NCBI GenBank assembly: GCA_902805475.1
Contig: CADCSX010000008.1
Span: 2,276,001-2,340,000, forward strand
Length of the DNA: 64,000 nt
Origin: Entonaema liquescens
Taxonomy: Eukaryota > Ascomycota > Sordariomycetes > Xylariales > Xylariaceae
Reading direction: 5' to 3'
Shown: positions 36,901 to 48,107 of the stretch, piece after piece
Numbering within the stretch: position 1 is the stretch's first letter
Layout of the letters: every line of letters starts with the position of its first letter
Notes under the pieces: generated by a model
What the model saw: only the letters and a program-made list of their open reading frames with translations
What the model was told of the DNA's origin: nothing
The model's database searches: none
Made by a program: the position numbers and the translations under genes

Positions 36901-39900
36901 CGTAGTGTTAATCCCCGGGTGTCAATCGCGCATAGTTCTAACATGGTACCGTAACGATGCGAAAGCGATACGGAACAGGACGTATCTCATAACGAGGGCG
37001 ACGTCACTATCGTGGGAATAACGCCTAGGCAAGGTTCCGTCGGTTTGTCAGGTCCCCTTCCCTCCAAGTCCCCAGAATCTCGAATGCCCAGCCTGCAAGA
37101 CGGGTGTTGGCGAGATGCCGGGCGCCTTGGCAACGATACGCCAAGTGAGCCGCATCGTGAGGCGGAAGCGGGCGAGCGATGGGTTTCGAACTACATCATA
37201 TATATAGATCGCATTAACTCACCTGTGATACTGCGAACACTACACGGACTACGACGACAAGAGATCATGAGATGAACGCCTTAGTCGAGAAGTCCTCGCT
37301 ACTAAGCCTATGTATATCCATATTGCTGTGGATTCTTGCCCTTCGCTCTGCTTCGCCGAGTGATTCCATCTCAGATGCACCGGATGTGCGTGAGATCTTC
37401 GGCCCAGAGCTAGACGTGGCAAAGGGCGGGCCTGGCGTGGGCGAGTGATAAACGGGTGGCCCTAGTGAGTAATGTTGAGTGTGACTTATTTCCCGTGTTG
37501 TAGTTGTATATCCACGGTCTCGAATCTCGAGAGTCGACGGAATGTCCCGCCAAAGTCTTCGATACTTCCTTGAGACTTCGCCGTCACAGACCTCCCCCTA
37601 CCACGTCTGCCGTCACATTACCCGAAACCACCTATTCTGTTACCTTAACCGGCGACAAGGCTCTTTTTCTGATCGCCCTTCCTTACCGATTGAGTTATAA
37701 TAGTAACCCGGAAGCGATTGGGTTGAGCTATAATGACTAAATATCCTTGAAATGTCTCTCTCTCTCCCCTCCCTCCCTTCTCGTTTCGGCGAGGATGGGA
37801 TGGGAAGGATCTGGCGAGAGGGTGTCATGCAGTACGATGGACGTTGCGTGCTGCCCTATGTCAGTGTGCCACAAGAACTAACGTCTTTTCTGTTTCGAGC
37901 TGGACGCATCGGGGCTTTGTTAGTTTACATATGGGGGTGGTCCTTTTTTCTTTCTTTCTTTTCTTTTCTCCCACTCGTCTGGCCCCATCTCCGACGCCGC
38001 ATGCCCATGCCATGCCATGCCATGCCACCTCTGTCTACCCCATGTAGGGCTGCTACGGTTGCCTCCACCTAGCATAGATTTGTATCGTAGTGTATTATAT
38101 TACACATTGAATTATATACACACGTACATACGCACGCTGTACATGCACGCGTACGTTTACATCGCATCGTATGCACCCGCCGTACAGCCATATACCGGTA
38201 GCTATAGTACCTGCTGCCTACGGAGGTAGTATACCTATCTATTTACTTACCACTACGTAGGTAGCAGTGCTTGTGCCTGCCGCGTAACCTCAACGCTGCA
38301 TGCGAAAAGCTTGTTCCAGCTTGGCTATTTGTCCCGGAGTACTGGTCTAGTTTCGGTTTTTGGCAGTTTCAATCCTACGCACCACTCCTCGTCCCGGAAC
38401 GGAGGGGAGAGGATCTGCGAGCGCGTCGAAAGGGGGTTTAGATCAGTTTCCTCTCCTCTCCTTGGTACCACGGTAGGATTCCTTTTTATTTATGAGCTGG
38501 GACGGGACGGCGGTTAGCGATGGCTTTGGGGTGTTTTTTCTCCTTTCGTTGTCGGCGATAGGATTGATATCGGATCGCCTATACCCATTCGGTAGATGGA
38601 GGAGGAAAGGCGTTCGGCGTTGGCATGTGATGCGCTTGCGTGGGGTTGCCACACAAATCCCCTTCTCCTTGGAATCCTTGCGAGGAGGCTGCGGCGAGTG
38701 CTCGGGAGGGAGATACCGATGTCCATGTTTCCAAAGAGCCAGTGCTCGTGTCAGCCCGGGCGTTATTCGGCTTGATGGGGGGGGTGGGGGATGAATTGGA
38801 GGATATTACCCAGCAGCGTCCGAGACGAGGGTTATCGTGGCCTCCTTACATAGCTAATTGCCACACAGGAGAGCGGGACAAATGCGGTGAGTAAAATGCT
38901 CGTGTGTGTGTGTTGGTTGTTGGGCCGTGTAGGCCGATTTGACCCGGTGTTCGGGTGATGCCGGATTTCCGGATCTGTGTCCGGTTCATTCCGGGCCGGT
39001 GAGCTCCTTCCGAAACTTCCCGGGTATTTCCTCTTAAGATACCGGCGGAGAGGAGGTGTTGATACCGGGCAGTGTCTACTTGCGGGTACGGCATGCGGCG
39101 TGTTATATACTTGGATAATAGGTAGCCCCTTTTCGAGTTCCGACTTTTCTACACCAGAAGGAACCTTGTAAGTATGACTAGGGTTCGTACGAAAGTTGTA
39201 ATTTTAGTTTCCTGTTAGTAAGAGGTGACGCATTTCCCTTTGCTTCATTTGTTGGTGCTGGAAGCATTTCATGAAGCTTGTATGCTCTTATACGACAGTA
39301 AGACTGTAGATGGGAGCAGAGGGCCTAGTACTAAGCTCTACTCAAGTTGCCCATTTTCTAACTAGAAGTATTCTATATTGCTTGGTTCTTGTAAACTAAT
39401 ATCCTGCTGTTTTCAAAGCAAGTACCAAGCAAAGCGTGGTCTGCGTATTATTGTAACTTCCTCGCCATCCATGTATTTATTTAGTTGGAACTCCAGTAGG
39501 GTACGGGCTTGACTCCTTTGTTCACAATATAACATTAGCTTCTGTAACTACCTAATTTACGCTCGACTCTTTTTGAAAGATTTTACGTAGTGTTAGTTAT
39601 TCGATGTGAGCTACGGCAGCGCAGGAAATATGAATTACAAAGTAAAACTACGGCCGCTTTTTTCGTATTGGATAAAGAGAAATGTGTAATAGAAAATATG
39701 ACATCTCTTAGGCATTTTAGCATGATAACCCCATATTGAAGAATGTTCACTTTCCTATTCGAAGGATACCAAAACTGCGAGCTAATCATTAACAAGTGAC
39801 AACTTAATGTTGAAGACTCGTCGAGCTGAGAGCCAATCAGGACCAAAATGGATCCGTCCCCATTAATTCCGCTAACTCCGGCCGGCACACAAAAATTAAT

Positions 39901-40010
39901 TTTCTCGCTCCCACCAATTTGTTTGATACTTAGTTTATTCTACCAACTCAAACGTTCATCCAAGCCACACACCAATAGCATAATCTCCTTGCTCTTAAGG
40001 CACACAAAAC
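33914..40010. other. 6-kb intergenic region, no gene recognised
   Basis: Contains the kinase 3' flank, AT-rich and TAGGTA-like motifs (around 35000), a (CCATG)n microsatellite at about 38005-38027 and CT-rich blocks near 37750-37990. Several open stretches of 60-110 codons lack domain features. A 110-codon open stretch at 34180-34512 has hydrophobic segments but no family resemblance. Confidence 0.4.
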
Positions 40011-40110
40011 GGTCCCATAGCTCAGTTGGTTAGAGCGTCGTACTAATATTACCATCACTGGTTATATATAGTAAATGCGAAGGCCGGCGGTTCGAGCCCG
40101 CCTGGGACCA
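40011..40110 (+). tRNA. tRNA-Ile (anticodon AAU) with intron
   Basis: Acceptor stem GGTCCCA (40011-40017) pairs with TGGGACC (40103-40109); A40110 is the discriminator base. The D arm is AGCTCAGTTGGTTAGAGC. The anticodon stem is TCGTA (40038-40042) with TGCGA (40076-40080), and AAT at 40045-40047 is the anticodon. A 26-nt intron (about 40049-40074) sits one base 3' of the anticodon, the standard eukaryotic position. The T arm is GGCGG-TTCGAGC-CCGCC. A T6 run at 40114-40119 is the expected Pol III terminator. Confidence 0.93.
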
Positions 40111-41686
40111 TTCTTTTTTCCCTTTGAACTTCTCAGAGGGTTTTTATTTTACTATTGGTAAATTTGTGTTTCCTTTATTTTTTTTTCCTCCTCTTCCTTT
40201 TAACAGTTAAATAAAACCGGGTAGAGAGGTGTTTCAAAGCCATCCTCTTCAACCTCGTGACCTGCGTGAGGATGAACCATCTCATGTCGTCTGGTAGTTC
40301 CACGCCACCATAGTCTTTACTGTCTCGCTGCACGTCTTATGGTGTTTCCGTGTCTCGGCTTGGTGAATAGGAGGCTATCCTATAGTATGAGAAGCGTATC
40401 GTATTAAAATAGTGTTGCTTATACGGACTAGGAGTCTTTAACTTCTTACTGGATATCGTCGGATGTTTATAGAAAGGCCAGGAAACCCGACTACTCTCAC
40501 TACCGTCCGGGTATCTGAGTTGACCGCCCAATTTCTCCCGACACATTCTATATATATATATATATAAAAAAAAGATTTTACTTATGTTGGCTCCGGAGTG
40601 GCACGAAATCGTTCTCAAACACAGGCATATCTCAATTATGCTGAGGAGTCTAGGTTTTCCTAGATCTATATGGGAATCAGACGTGACTTAGCGCTTGGGG
40701 AATACCGGGAATATGTTCCACAGGGGTGTCGGTCTTATAAAGGTGTTATATATATATATAGTTGTCTCTTGATAGTATAGAATAGACACTCTTGTAGATG
40801 GCGTGTTAAGCCCCGGTGCAATAGCAACACAAATGAGGTGAGGATGCTGACTTGGCCTCTAAGGGACCATACTAACCACTAGGTTAGAATTAGATAATTA
40901 TTTAGTGATGACATTGAAGACTATAAAGTCTGCAATAGCTTGGTCCTGCTTGATGGGTTAGAACAAGACCGGTTAATCAACTCCGAGACTGTCGAGTGAC
41001 TGTCTCTGCGACTAGATATATCATGGGAAACGCTATTAGATTAAACCGGAAGATGTGCCAAAAATGTAATCACTGCGGCCTACCTGATACAATTGCAAGG
41101 TTTACAGTGCCCATTATATCAAATGTGCAAGTGGTTAGTTAGTATAGTACCTCACACGCTCGGTGAGCTAGCTTGGAATATAGACTGAGGTTATTATGTC
41201 TATCTCTATAGTCTACGCCTTAAACGCTTACACTAATTATTACGAATGTCGTTGCTACCATTCTGAATTATCAATAGGGCCGCAGGTTGTGTGCGTGACT
41301 TGCTAGTGGTACCAATATGCTCTTTGTCGGATACTTGGCATGGTTTTTTCGGGGGCTATTCTCGTAACTTGAGCTGGACTTCGAGACTACGATAGGTGAG
41401 GAATTCATCCTATTGATCAAGCCACTTAAGCGAGGTGGCCAAACTTGCCCTCGAGACACTCGTCGTACCTCTCAAGGTGTTGGGACCTCATTTATATATC
41501 CGGGCGGGTAACCTGTCCTATACGGGAAACTACATATCAGGATAGTAAAGGCATATCCTATTAGATGACGATGAATGGGGAATCGCTGGGTACCTTATTC
41601 CAGCCCCATATTAGTCAAGACGCGACTCAACAAACCCCGTACTCCACTAACCCTTGCCTAAGGTCTTCATATACTCCCCCCTTTTT
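40111..41686. other. Intergenic, no gene seen
   Basis: AT-rich DNA with short TA microsatellites (40550-40566 and 40747-40760). No recognisable open frame. It contains the 3' flank of the minus-strand GFA gene on its right side. Confidence 0.45.
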
Positions 41687-42907
41687 TTACTTCACCTCCC
41701 CCTTTCCATCCTCCGACCTCTTCAACCCCTCCAGCAACGTCCCTATCACCTCCCTCCCCCACCCCGCCGCCCCTCCCACCCGTCCCTTCCCAGCATCCTC
41801 CTGGAAACTCACTCTGCCCCGCCACCAATCCAACCAGCTCTCCGCGCGCGCCCCCTCGTCCGCGGCCAGCAGCCCGACGCTCACGTCGATCAGCCCCGGG
41901 CGCGTGGTATCGTGCCAGAAGACGGAGGCCCCGCAGCGCGGGCAGAACTCGCGGAAGACGCCCGGCGAGCTCGAGTACGTGCGCAGCGGGGCGTATGTCT
42001 GCTGGAGGGCTGGGAAATCGAGGGGGACGACGGCGGCGGAAGAAGAAGAAGAAGAAAAAGAAGGAGGAGGAGGAGGATGAGAAGACGGGGGGAGAAAGAA
42101 GATGTTGCTCTTCGGCACGAACGCCCACGTCTGGATCTCGAAGCCCGTGGCTAGTCGGCAGGAGCGGCAGGCACATGTCCCGGCCATGTACCGGGTGAGA
42201 GTTGGATCGTCTTTGCTCCGTGGTTTCAACCACCATTTCTCGTCGCGCGGGTTGGCGGCTGCCTCGGGGGACGAGCTTGTGAACGGGACTATGAGGTCTG
42301 AGTACCCGGACCATGGGAGGCTACTTGAGGCGTCTGGGCGGGTGATGAAGAAGCGGACTGTTTTGCAGTGGCAGTGCGCTTCGAGGATGTCCTTGCTATC
42401 TCCGCCTTGACTGTTGTTAATCTGGCGGTTTTCAGACGACGGGGTTCCCTCGATAGCCTTGATGAAAGGGGATAGACCGCCGTCTTTAGTACTGTCGATA
42501 TTAGTATGCCGAGTATACCTTAGGAGTGGCTCTTCTTTCTCGTTCTCTACTTCATCCCCCCCGATGCGTCCAATGATAATACCAGTAGCTACCTCCCAAG
42601 ACCCATCGACATCTTTGTCGTCAACAGCAGAGCGCCGGAACACATGACAGCCGCAGGTACTGCAGAAGTAACGTCGGGGAGCAGTAGCAGACGACTCTTC
42701 CGGATATACCACGAGGCCACTAAGAGAAGGAAAGCTCTGAACAGGCGCATACGAGACACATAGGATCCCAGAGCTATGGCGACAATCGTAGCAATGACAT
42801 AGGTCAACACCCAGCGCTCCAGACCCTGATTCTGCGCCGCGCAATACAACCGTCTGCTTAGCAGCGCCGCAGAGACAGGATACCGAGACTTCCACACCTC
42901 GCGACAT
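41687..42907 (-). CDS. Tandem GFA/CENP-V-domain protein
   Basis: A single frame of 406 aa starting at ATG 42907; the codon just upstream is GTG. GFA-fold proteins (glutathione-dependent formaldehyde-activating type) bind zinc through sets of cysteines, and some act as S-(hydroxymethyl)glutathione synthases. Two complete GFA domains are visible. The first has C11/C13 (CLCG), C37/C39/C42 (CHCYDCR) and C82/C85 (FCSTCG). The second has C179/C181 (CHC), C245/C247/C250 (CACRSCR) and C322/C325 (FCPRCG). All expected zinc ligands are present in both. Domain 2 carries an inserted low-complexity Pro/Ser run (about 272-290), encoded by a GGA/GAA-rich tract at 42033-42090. GC content rises sharply towards the 3' end of the gene. 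The substrate is unknown. A 28-bp inverted repeat lies directly upstream of the start. Confidence 0.85.
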   Translation of the reverse strand: MSRGVEVSVSCLCGAAKQTVVLRGAESGSGALGVDLCHCYDCRHSSGILCVSYAPVQSFPSLSGLVVYPEESSATAPRRYFCSTCGCHVFRRSAVDDKDVDGSWEVATGIIIGRIGGDEVENEKEEPLLRYTRHTNIDSTKDGGLSPFIKAIEGTPSSENRQINNSQGGDSKDILEAHCHCKTVRFFITRPDASSSLPWSGYSDLIVPFTSSSPEAAANPRDEKWWLKPRSKDDPTLTRYMAGTCACRSCRLATGFEIQTWAFVPKSNIFFLPPSSHPPPPPSFSSSSSSAAVVPLDFPALQQTYAPLRTYSSSPGVFREFCPRCGASVFWHDTTRPGLIDVSVGLLAADEGARAESWLDWWRGRVSFQEDAGKGRVGGAAGWGREVIGTLLEGLKRSEDGKGEVK

Positions 42908-43717
42908 CACGGGCGATGGGTCGCTCTGGTACGTTAACCTTGACCTTACCGAGTGAAGGAGGAAGATATTAAAATGGTTGAGTTAACCTAGACAGTCTCC
43001 GCACCTTTATCGCCTTGCTCCGACTATCGCTCAGGTCAAGGTTAACGTACCAGAACGACCCCTCGCAATCCTATACAATACGTAGGGCTTCACGGGAGAG
43101 AGGGAATAGCTCGTGCGGTGTGCCGGTCGACCAATTATATGTATCATTTACATCTTCGGAGCAAGGCTTATGCATTATCTGGATGCCTAGACGGAGCCTG
43201 CAGCAATGGGAAACACCAAGTCACACATTTACGCGTTAGTATAGCGGAGCCTCGGCCCGTCGAAGCCAGACGTGGTACTTGGAGGTCGGAGGTTGGAGAT
43301 ATGATAGCTCTACCTACTGTGGATGATGATCATGATGACGTTTATATACCGGCACTACGGAGAGAATACGATAGTCATTTAATGGACGACTCATGGGGAC
43401 ATATCAAAATCTTCAGATTAAAGGAAATAGGCTGTGATCAGCAGAGGTATAACTGACGTGGTTCTAAGTTGTCTTCGCAAGACATTCACTCCAATATCCT
43501 TGTCTTCTTTTTTGTTTGCATTTCGCATTCCCCAAAGTTTTCCCCTCCGTGATCTTCATTAGTATGGTGATATACATGAGTCAGGTAGACGACATCGTTC
43601 GCCCTGCCAACTCCTTCTACATTTTGGATGAACCAACATCAGTGGAGATTTTCTTCGTGGTGACTTTGTAAAAAAGAAAAGACGTGAGGCTAAACTAGGA
43701 GCGACGAACCGAGGCTT
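42908..43717. other. Promoter of the GFA gene and 3' flank of pmt1
   Basis: Holds the 28-bp inverted repeat (42918-42945 and 43034-43061) and no recognisable gene. An open stretch at 43118-43456 has no protein features and is treated as chance. Confidence 0.45.
42918..43061. repeat. 144-bp segment bounded by 28-bp inverted repeats
   Basis: The left arm 42918-42945 and right arm 43034-43061 are reverse complements with one mismatch in 28 (core GGTCAAGGTTAACGTACCAG). The inside (88 bp) has no coding potential. The left arm begins 11 bp upstream of the GFA start codon. It may be a MITE-like insertion or a large cis-regulatory palindrome. No clear target-site duplication is seen. Confidence 0.8.
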
Positions 43718-46700
43718 CTAATTGGTTGCCTCGTTGCCTTCGCTAGCTGGCTTAGGAACAGACCTCTCAGCTTCCTTCTCACCATCCTTGCTCGATGACA
43801 CTTCCTGGGGGATGGGATCGTCTCTCACTAAGTTCTTAGTCTCCTGGTTAGCACCCTCAACGTCGGGATGAGGTGGTGCGATGCCTGCGGCGGCTAGCTC
43901 TTCTGCCGGCACTTCGACTTCGTTGCCATTGGCGTCGACTACGCGCGTTCTCGTTTCGTACTTGGTCTTGAATTCGACTTTGCCTTCGAGTGCCTTCACT
44001 TGCTCTTCGTTGAGGAGGTTGCCGTCTTGGTCCCGGTACTCGATCCGCTCCTCGCGGCTGACCACTTTTTGCCCCTGGGGTTCGAACTTGGGTGCTCCCG
44101 AGATACCCGCATTTGCGCCTTCTTGCTTGTTATCAGCTGCGGGCTGGACTGGCACCTGGTTTTTGTTGTTTACAGCGGGTTGAGAGGTCTGGGCGATTGG
44201 GATTGAAAGTCCTGAGTATGCTTCGTACTACGTAAAAGATCCGTATTAGTCTACCGTCTAATTGACAATTTGTAAACCCTCATATATGAAACTCCATATC
44301 TGTAGCCAAAAATCCAAATAGGAATGGGAACATGAATATCCATTTTCAAACTCGCTCTCTTGAGGGCATGCCGTGAGGGGAATACTTACGCTCTCTAGGA
44401 AAGTGTTGCAGTCCCAATCCCAAGTGTTGAATAACTTCACGCGATTGCATTCGGCCTTTGTCCAGGCGTTTCCGTATGCGAGGGGCGAATATAAGGCAAA
44501 CACGACCGAAGCAATAGCTAGAAGTGTAACTACGCTGACTTTGTTGATAATTGAGTTTCCCCTGACACTTGCAAACCGAGCTGTAGTGAAGTCGATAAAT
44601 TGGGAAAACGCTAGGACGGCGAAGACCAGCGCAGGGAAGTAGTGGTGTAGGAAAAGCTGACGTCCCATCAAGAAGAAGGGGAAGTAGTGGAAGGCCCATC
44701 CGAGCACCCACGTTCCGATCTCGTAATCGAATCGCTTGAAGGTAGCATTCTCGTAGTCGTTGCAGCTGCGTTGCCATCGAAGGACCGCAATACCCTTGAA
44801 GAGCACGTAAATAACAACAGCGAGAGTTGAAGTGTACCACACGATGGGATTGCCCATGAGGTAGATCTGGCGGTGGTTTTTACCCCAGAAGTTAATACCA
44901 CGACGGAGGATGGGCCAAGATTCGGGACGAGAGTCCCAGGCGTGAGACTCAACCAGACCTGCGTTAGTCTTCCACATAACCTTCTGTAGCTCCCAGAATT
45001 TGCCGAAGAACCCGGGGTTAACGTAGTTGACTTTCTCAGCATCGCTGGCTAATTGCGGGTGTGTGTTGGACTCGATATACCATAAGCTGTTAGGAAGAGT
45101 ACCACCCTTCGCACAAGTAACTTCTTGCTGCTCAGAAGCCCAATCAGGCAACTTCACTTTGTGAGAGAAGAGAACGCAACCAGTCATAACGTGAACGAGC
45201 CTGAACTTGGTTTGGATGGTTCGGAGACGTTCCTTAGCGATGGGCCCAAGAGACTGCTTCTTGACAATTTCAACACGGAAGAGATCGTTAGCGTCACCAG
45301 CAAATCCTTCATATCCATATGCGGATACTTCGTTCTGCCACTCAGCTTCAGTAACGGGTGGTCGAACATCGTGAGAGTGAAGGCGACGATGGGTAGCCAG
45401 GTGATATAGCCGGAGCACGTCACCATCCTTGATGTAGTGCTCGGTGATGTTCTTCACAGTATCCCAAGCGCCAGTGCCATTGATAGGTTCACCGTTGATG
45501 TCCAGCGGCTGAGTCTGGTTCTCGAGTAAGAAAATGTTGTTGTCATCCTTGTGGGGATACAGGGTGATCTGCTGTTGCTGACTGCCGGTGGGGTACATGA
45601 GGGGATGAGAGTGGAGGTATCCTCCCTGAGTGTTAACATGTCGAATGGTAACACGGCTACCAAAGGCAATATCAACCGGCACATCTTGCATACCCTTGTT
45701 GTTCAAAGTAGCCTGGAATTCGGAGCTCATGAACCCATCTCCATCGCCGGGGTTTGAAAGGCAAATGAAGTGGATGGCAAAGATACCTAGGTAGATGGTA
45801 ATGGGGATGATAATCAAGCAGAAAGCACGGGCCAAAAAGTGCTTCGCAAAGATGCGAAGAGTGACGGTCTTGGTGTCGCCAAGCAGAACCCACAACTGTA
45901 TAAGAGTCAAGGTTCCAACCCAGGCAATTGTGAAGAGGCCGACCCATTTAATGCTAACAGTGATTCCCATTCCTACACCGGTCATGAAAAGCCAGAACCA
46001 CCAGCCCGCATCGAAGGCTTTTGAAGGACCTAGTTCATGTTGGTTGGTGAAGGACGTGAAGGCGAGCGCAGTAAATGCGGTAGCGGCGACCAACGGAGAA
46101 TCGAGGAGGATTAGACGAGCTTGGGTGAGGAGGCCATTCTCTGTGATATAGGTGAGTACGAGTTCAACACGAAGAGATCAACGGAGGAAAGAGAGCTTAC
46201 CAAAAATGAGAAAAGCAGCGCCGAGAGCGGCCGTAGCCGTACGACAACCAGCAGCTTTCAAAGTCAAGAAGATAGTCGGAATCAATGCAATACCGCAGAT
46301 GGCAGGGTATAATCGCATAGCCACGTACGGAACACCGGGCTCAAGGTAATCCTTTCCAATCTCCTTGAAGTCAAAGTCGCCATTGAAACCAGCAAGCCAT
46401 CCGAAAAGTGTGATAAGTAGCTTGGCCAACGGCGGGTGCACATCCATGAAGAATCTACCCTTGATATACTTGGTCGCAAACCCACCAAAGCTGTAAAGAA
46501 CATCTGATATTAAAATCGGTAACCTCGGTAGTTATGCTTTAGTAGGGAACTTAGGGAACTTAGGAAACTTACTGGACTTCATCGAAGACGACACTTGAGG
46601 GTTGGTAGATTCGGAATAGTCGCACGACGGCACCAATGACAGTTAAGATTATCATAACCTGGTAATCGGAGCATGGTAATAGGAAGACATCGTTATCCTC

Positions 46701-46808
46701 AACACCCTCCGAAGTATAATCATCGTGCTTGACCTGACCTTTGGGTTTCGGAGGTGTGTAGGGACCGCCTTTTGTAGCGGGCGGCTTGGCCGAACTGGAC
46801 CTCGCCAT
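43718..46808 (-). CDS. pmt1: Protein O-mannosyltransferase, PMT1 subfamily
   Basis: Four exons on the minus strand: 46808-46573, 46490-46201, 46140-44390 and 44227-43718. The introns are 82, 60 and 162 nt, and the product is 928 aa. The enzyme moves mannose from dolichyl-phosphate mannose to Ser/Thr of secretory proteins in the ER membrane. The catalytic acidic pair lies in SVVFDEVHFGGF (D76, E77), followed by FFMDVHPPLAK. A three-repeat MIR region spans about 331-531, with the markers GGYLHSH, HRRLHSHD and FRLVHVMTGCVLFSHKVKLP. It is followed by several transmembrane helices, including FLMGRQLFLHHYFPALVF. The MIR region and the cytosolic tail (EERIEYRDQDGNLLNEEQV) point to the PMT1 rather than the PMT2 or PMT4 branch. 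Exon 3 continues open for 44 codons into the last intron, so retention of that intron would swap the acidic tail for another sequence. Confidence 0.93.
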
Positions 46809-48107
46809 AATTGAGTCGGGATACGCGGGATGCAACTAGTATAAAACTCGATGTAGTTTGAATTGGGACAAAGTGGGAAAGAAAAGAGGCACTCGTGGCC
46901 TTTTCTTGTAATTGCTCGCACCCGAAATTGCTTATCCGTGTAACAAAAAAAAAAGGCTTTCTGGGTTACGCGGCAAGAAAAAAAAAAGTATCACACCGAA
47001 GAAGTGAATTCAGGTCGATTTAACGAAAGTCACGAAGTAGAAGTGATCATTATAAGATAATAGGATAATGAAAAACCCCATTCAAAGAGGTGGGATAAGA
47101 ATTGAGATATTTCCCCCCTTTAGTCGCAAAGTAGTCGCAAGTGCGGCGGGATGGGTTGTGGGCAAAAAAAAAAAAAAAAGGCTGAAGGGGGTTTTAAAGG
47201 GGTGGTTGTGAATACGGCGTCAGAATTTATTTTGAGCTTCGAAGTTTAGTTAACAAAGGTTACACTGTTGCACCAACCAAGCAGCCTTTCAAAATTCATT
47301 TGCATGGTTAATCCACGTTAGGTCGTAAGTGGTCTTGATGCTACAGTGGCCTCAACCGGATTGGCGGATTGTACCCAGGGGCTTGATAGGGTCTTTCTCC
47401 TAGGGTCCAAAAAAAGATTCAGCTGCCAGTCTGCAACCTTTATCACCTTTACCACCTTTACCACCTACACTGCTACAACAGGAGAATTAATTCGCTACAA
47501 GCCTCGTGAAGTCGCGCTATCTATGCGCCTAAGGGCCTGGAACGAATTGAAATTCGAGGTGCCCCGCAATTCCGTAATTGACGAACACGAGTACCTTACC
47601 TAAGCTATCTAACCTAGTATCATACAGTTCTTCAAACTGCTTAACTAGAGAAATCGCAAAGATTAGGTACTTTGCAATTTTTTTGTTATGAAAAATTGTA
47701 AGGAAATGAAGTAATAAAATAAAATGAACAAGAATAAAAATAAAAACCTTGATATCGTATCGGGTTAGCCATTAGCCATTAGGATTACCAGGTATATATA
47801 GGTACCGTTATATTGTGTTATCTGTTATCAGAAAGTAAAAAGGTTCCAATAGAAAGTCAACAGTCATTTTGAATCTAAGGTACTTACTTATCTAGCTAGT
47901 TAATCTGATTGGCTAAATCAACGGCTTATATATTAATCCGATTACGGTACATGGGTAAACCGACCTTTCCACGATATTTTGTTAGAAGCTCTTTTTACTG
48001 CGACATCATCGCGCAATCAGCCAATCCTTACTTACTGCAGCCTCCACAATCGCGTTCACGACCACATCCACACATCTCGAGGGAGGCTCTCTAAAACTGC
48101 CGTCAAC
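46809..48107. promoter_or_regulatory. Divergent promoter region between pmt1 and prp21
   Basis: 1.3 kb between two divergent housekeeping genes. Contains poly-A/T tracts (A10 near 46947, A17 near 47165) and AT-rich DNA around 47660-47750. An 85-codon open stretch at 47346-47603 with a Thr-rich segment shows no family features and is not called. Confidence 0.5.

Noticed and set aside
41995..42198. Lys/Glu- or Arg-rich open frames opposite the GFA gene
   Set aside because: They are antisense shadows of the GGA/GAA tract that encodes the Pro/Ser insert of the GFA protein.
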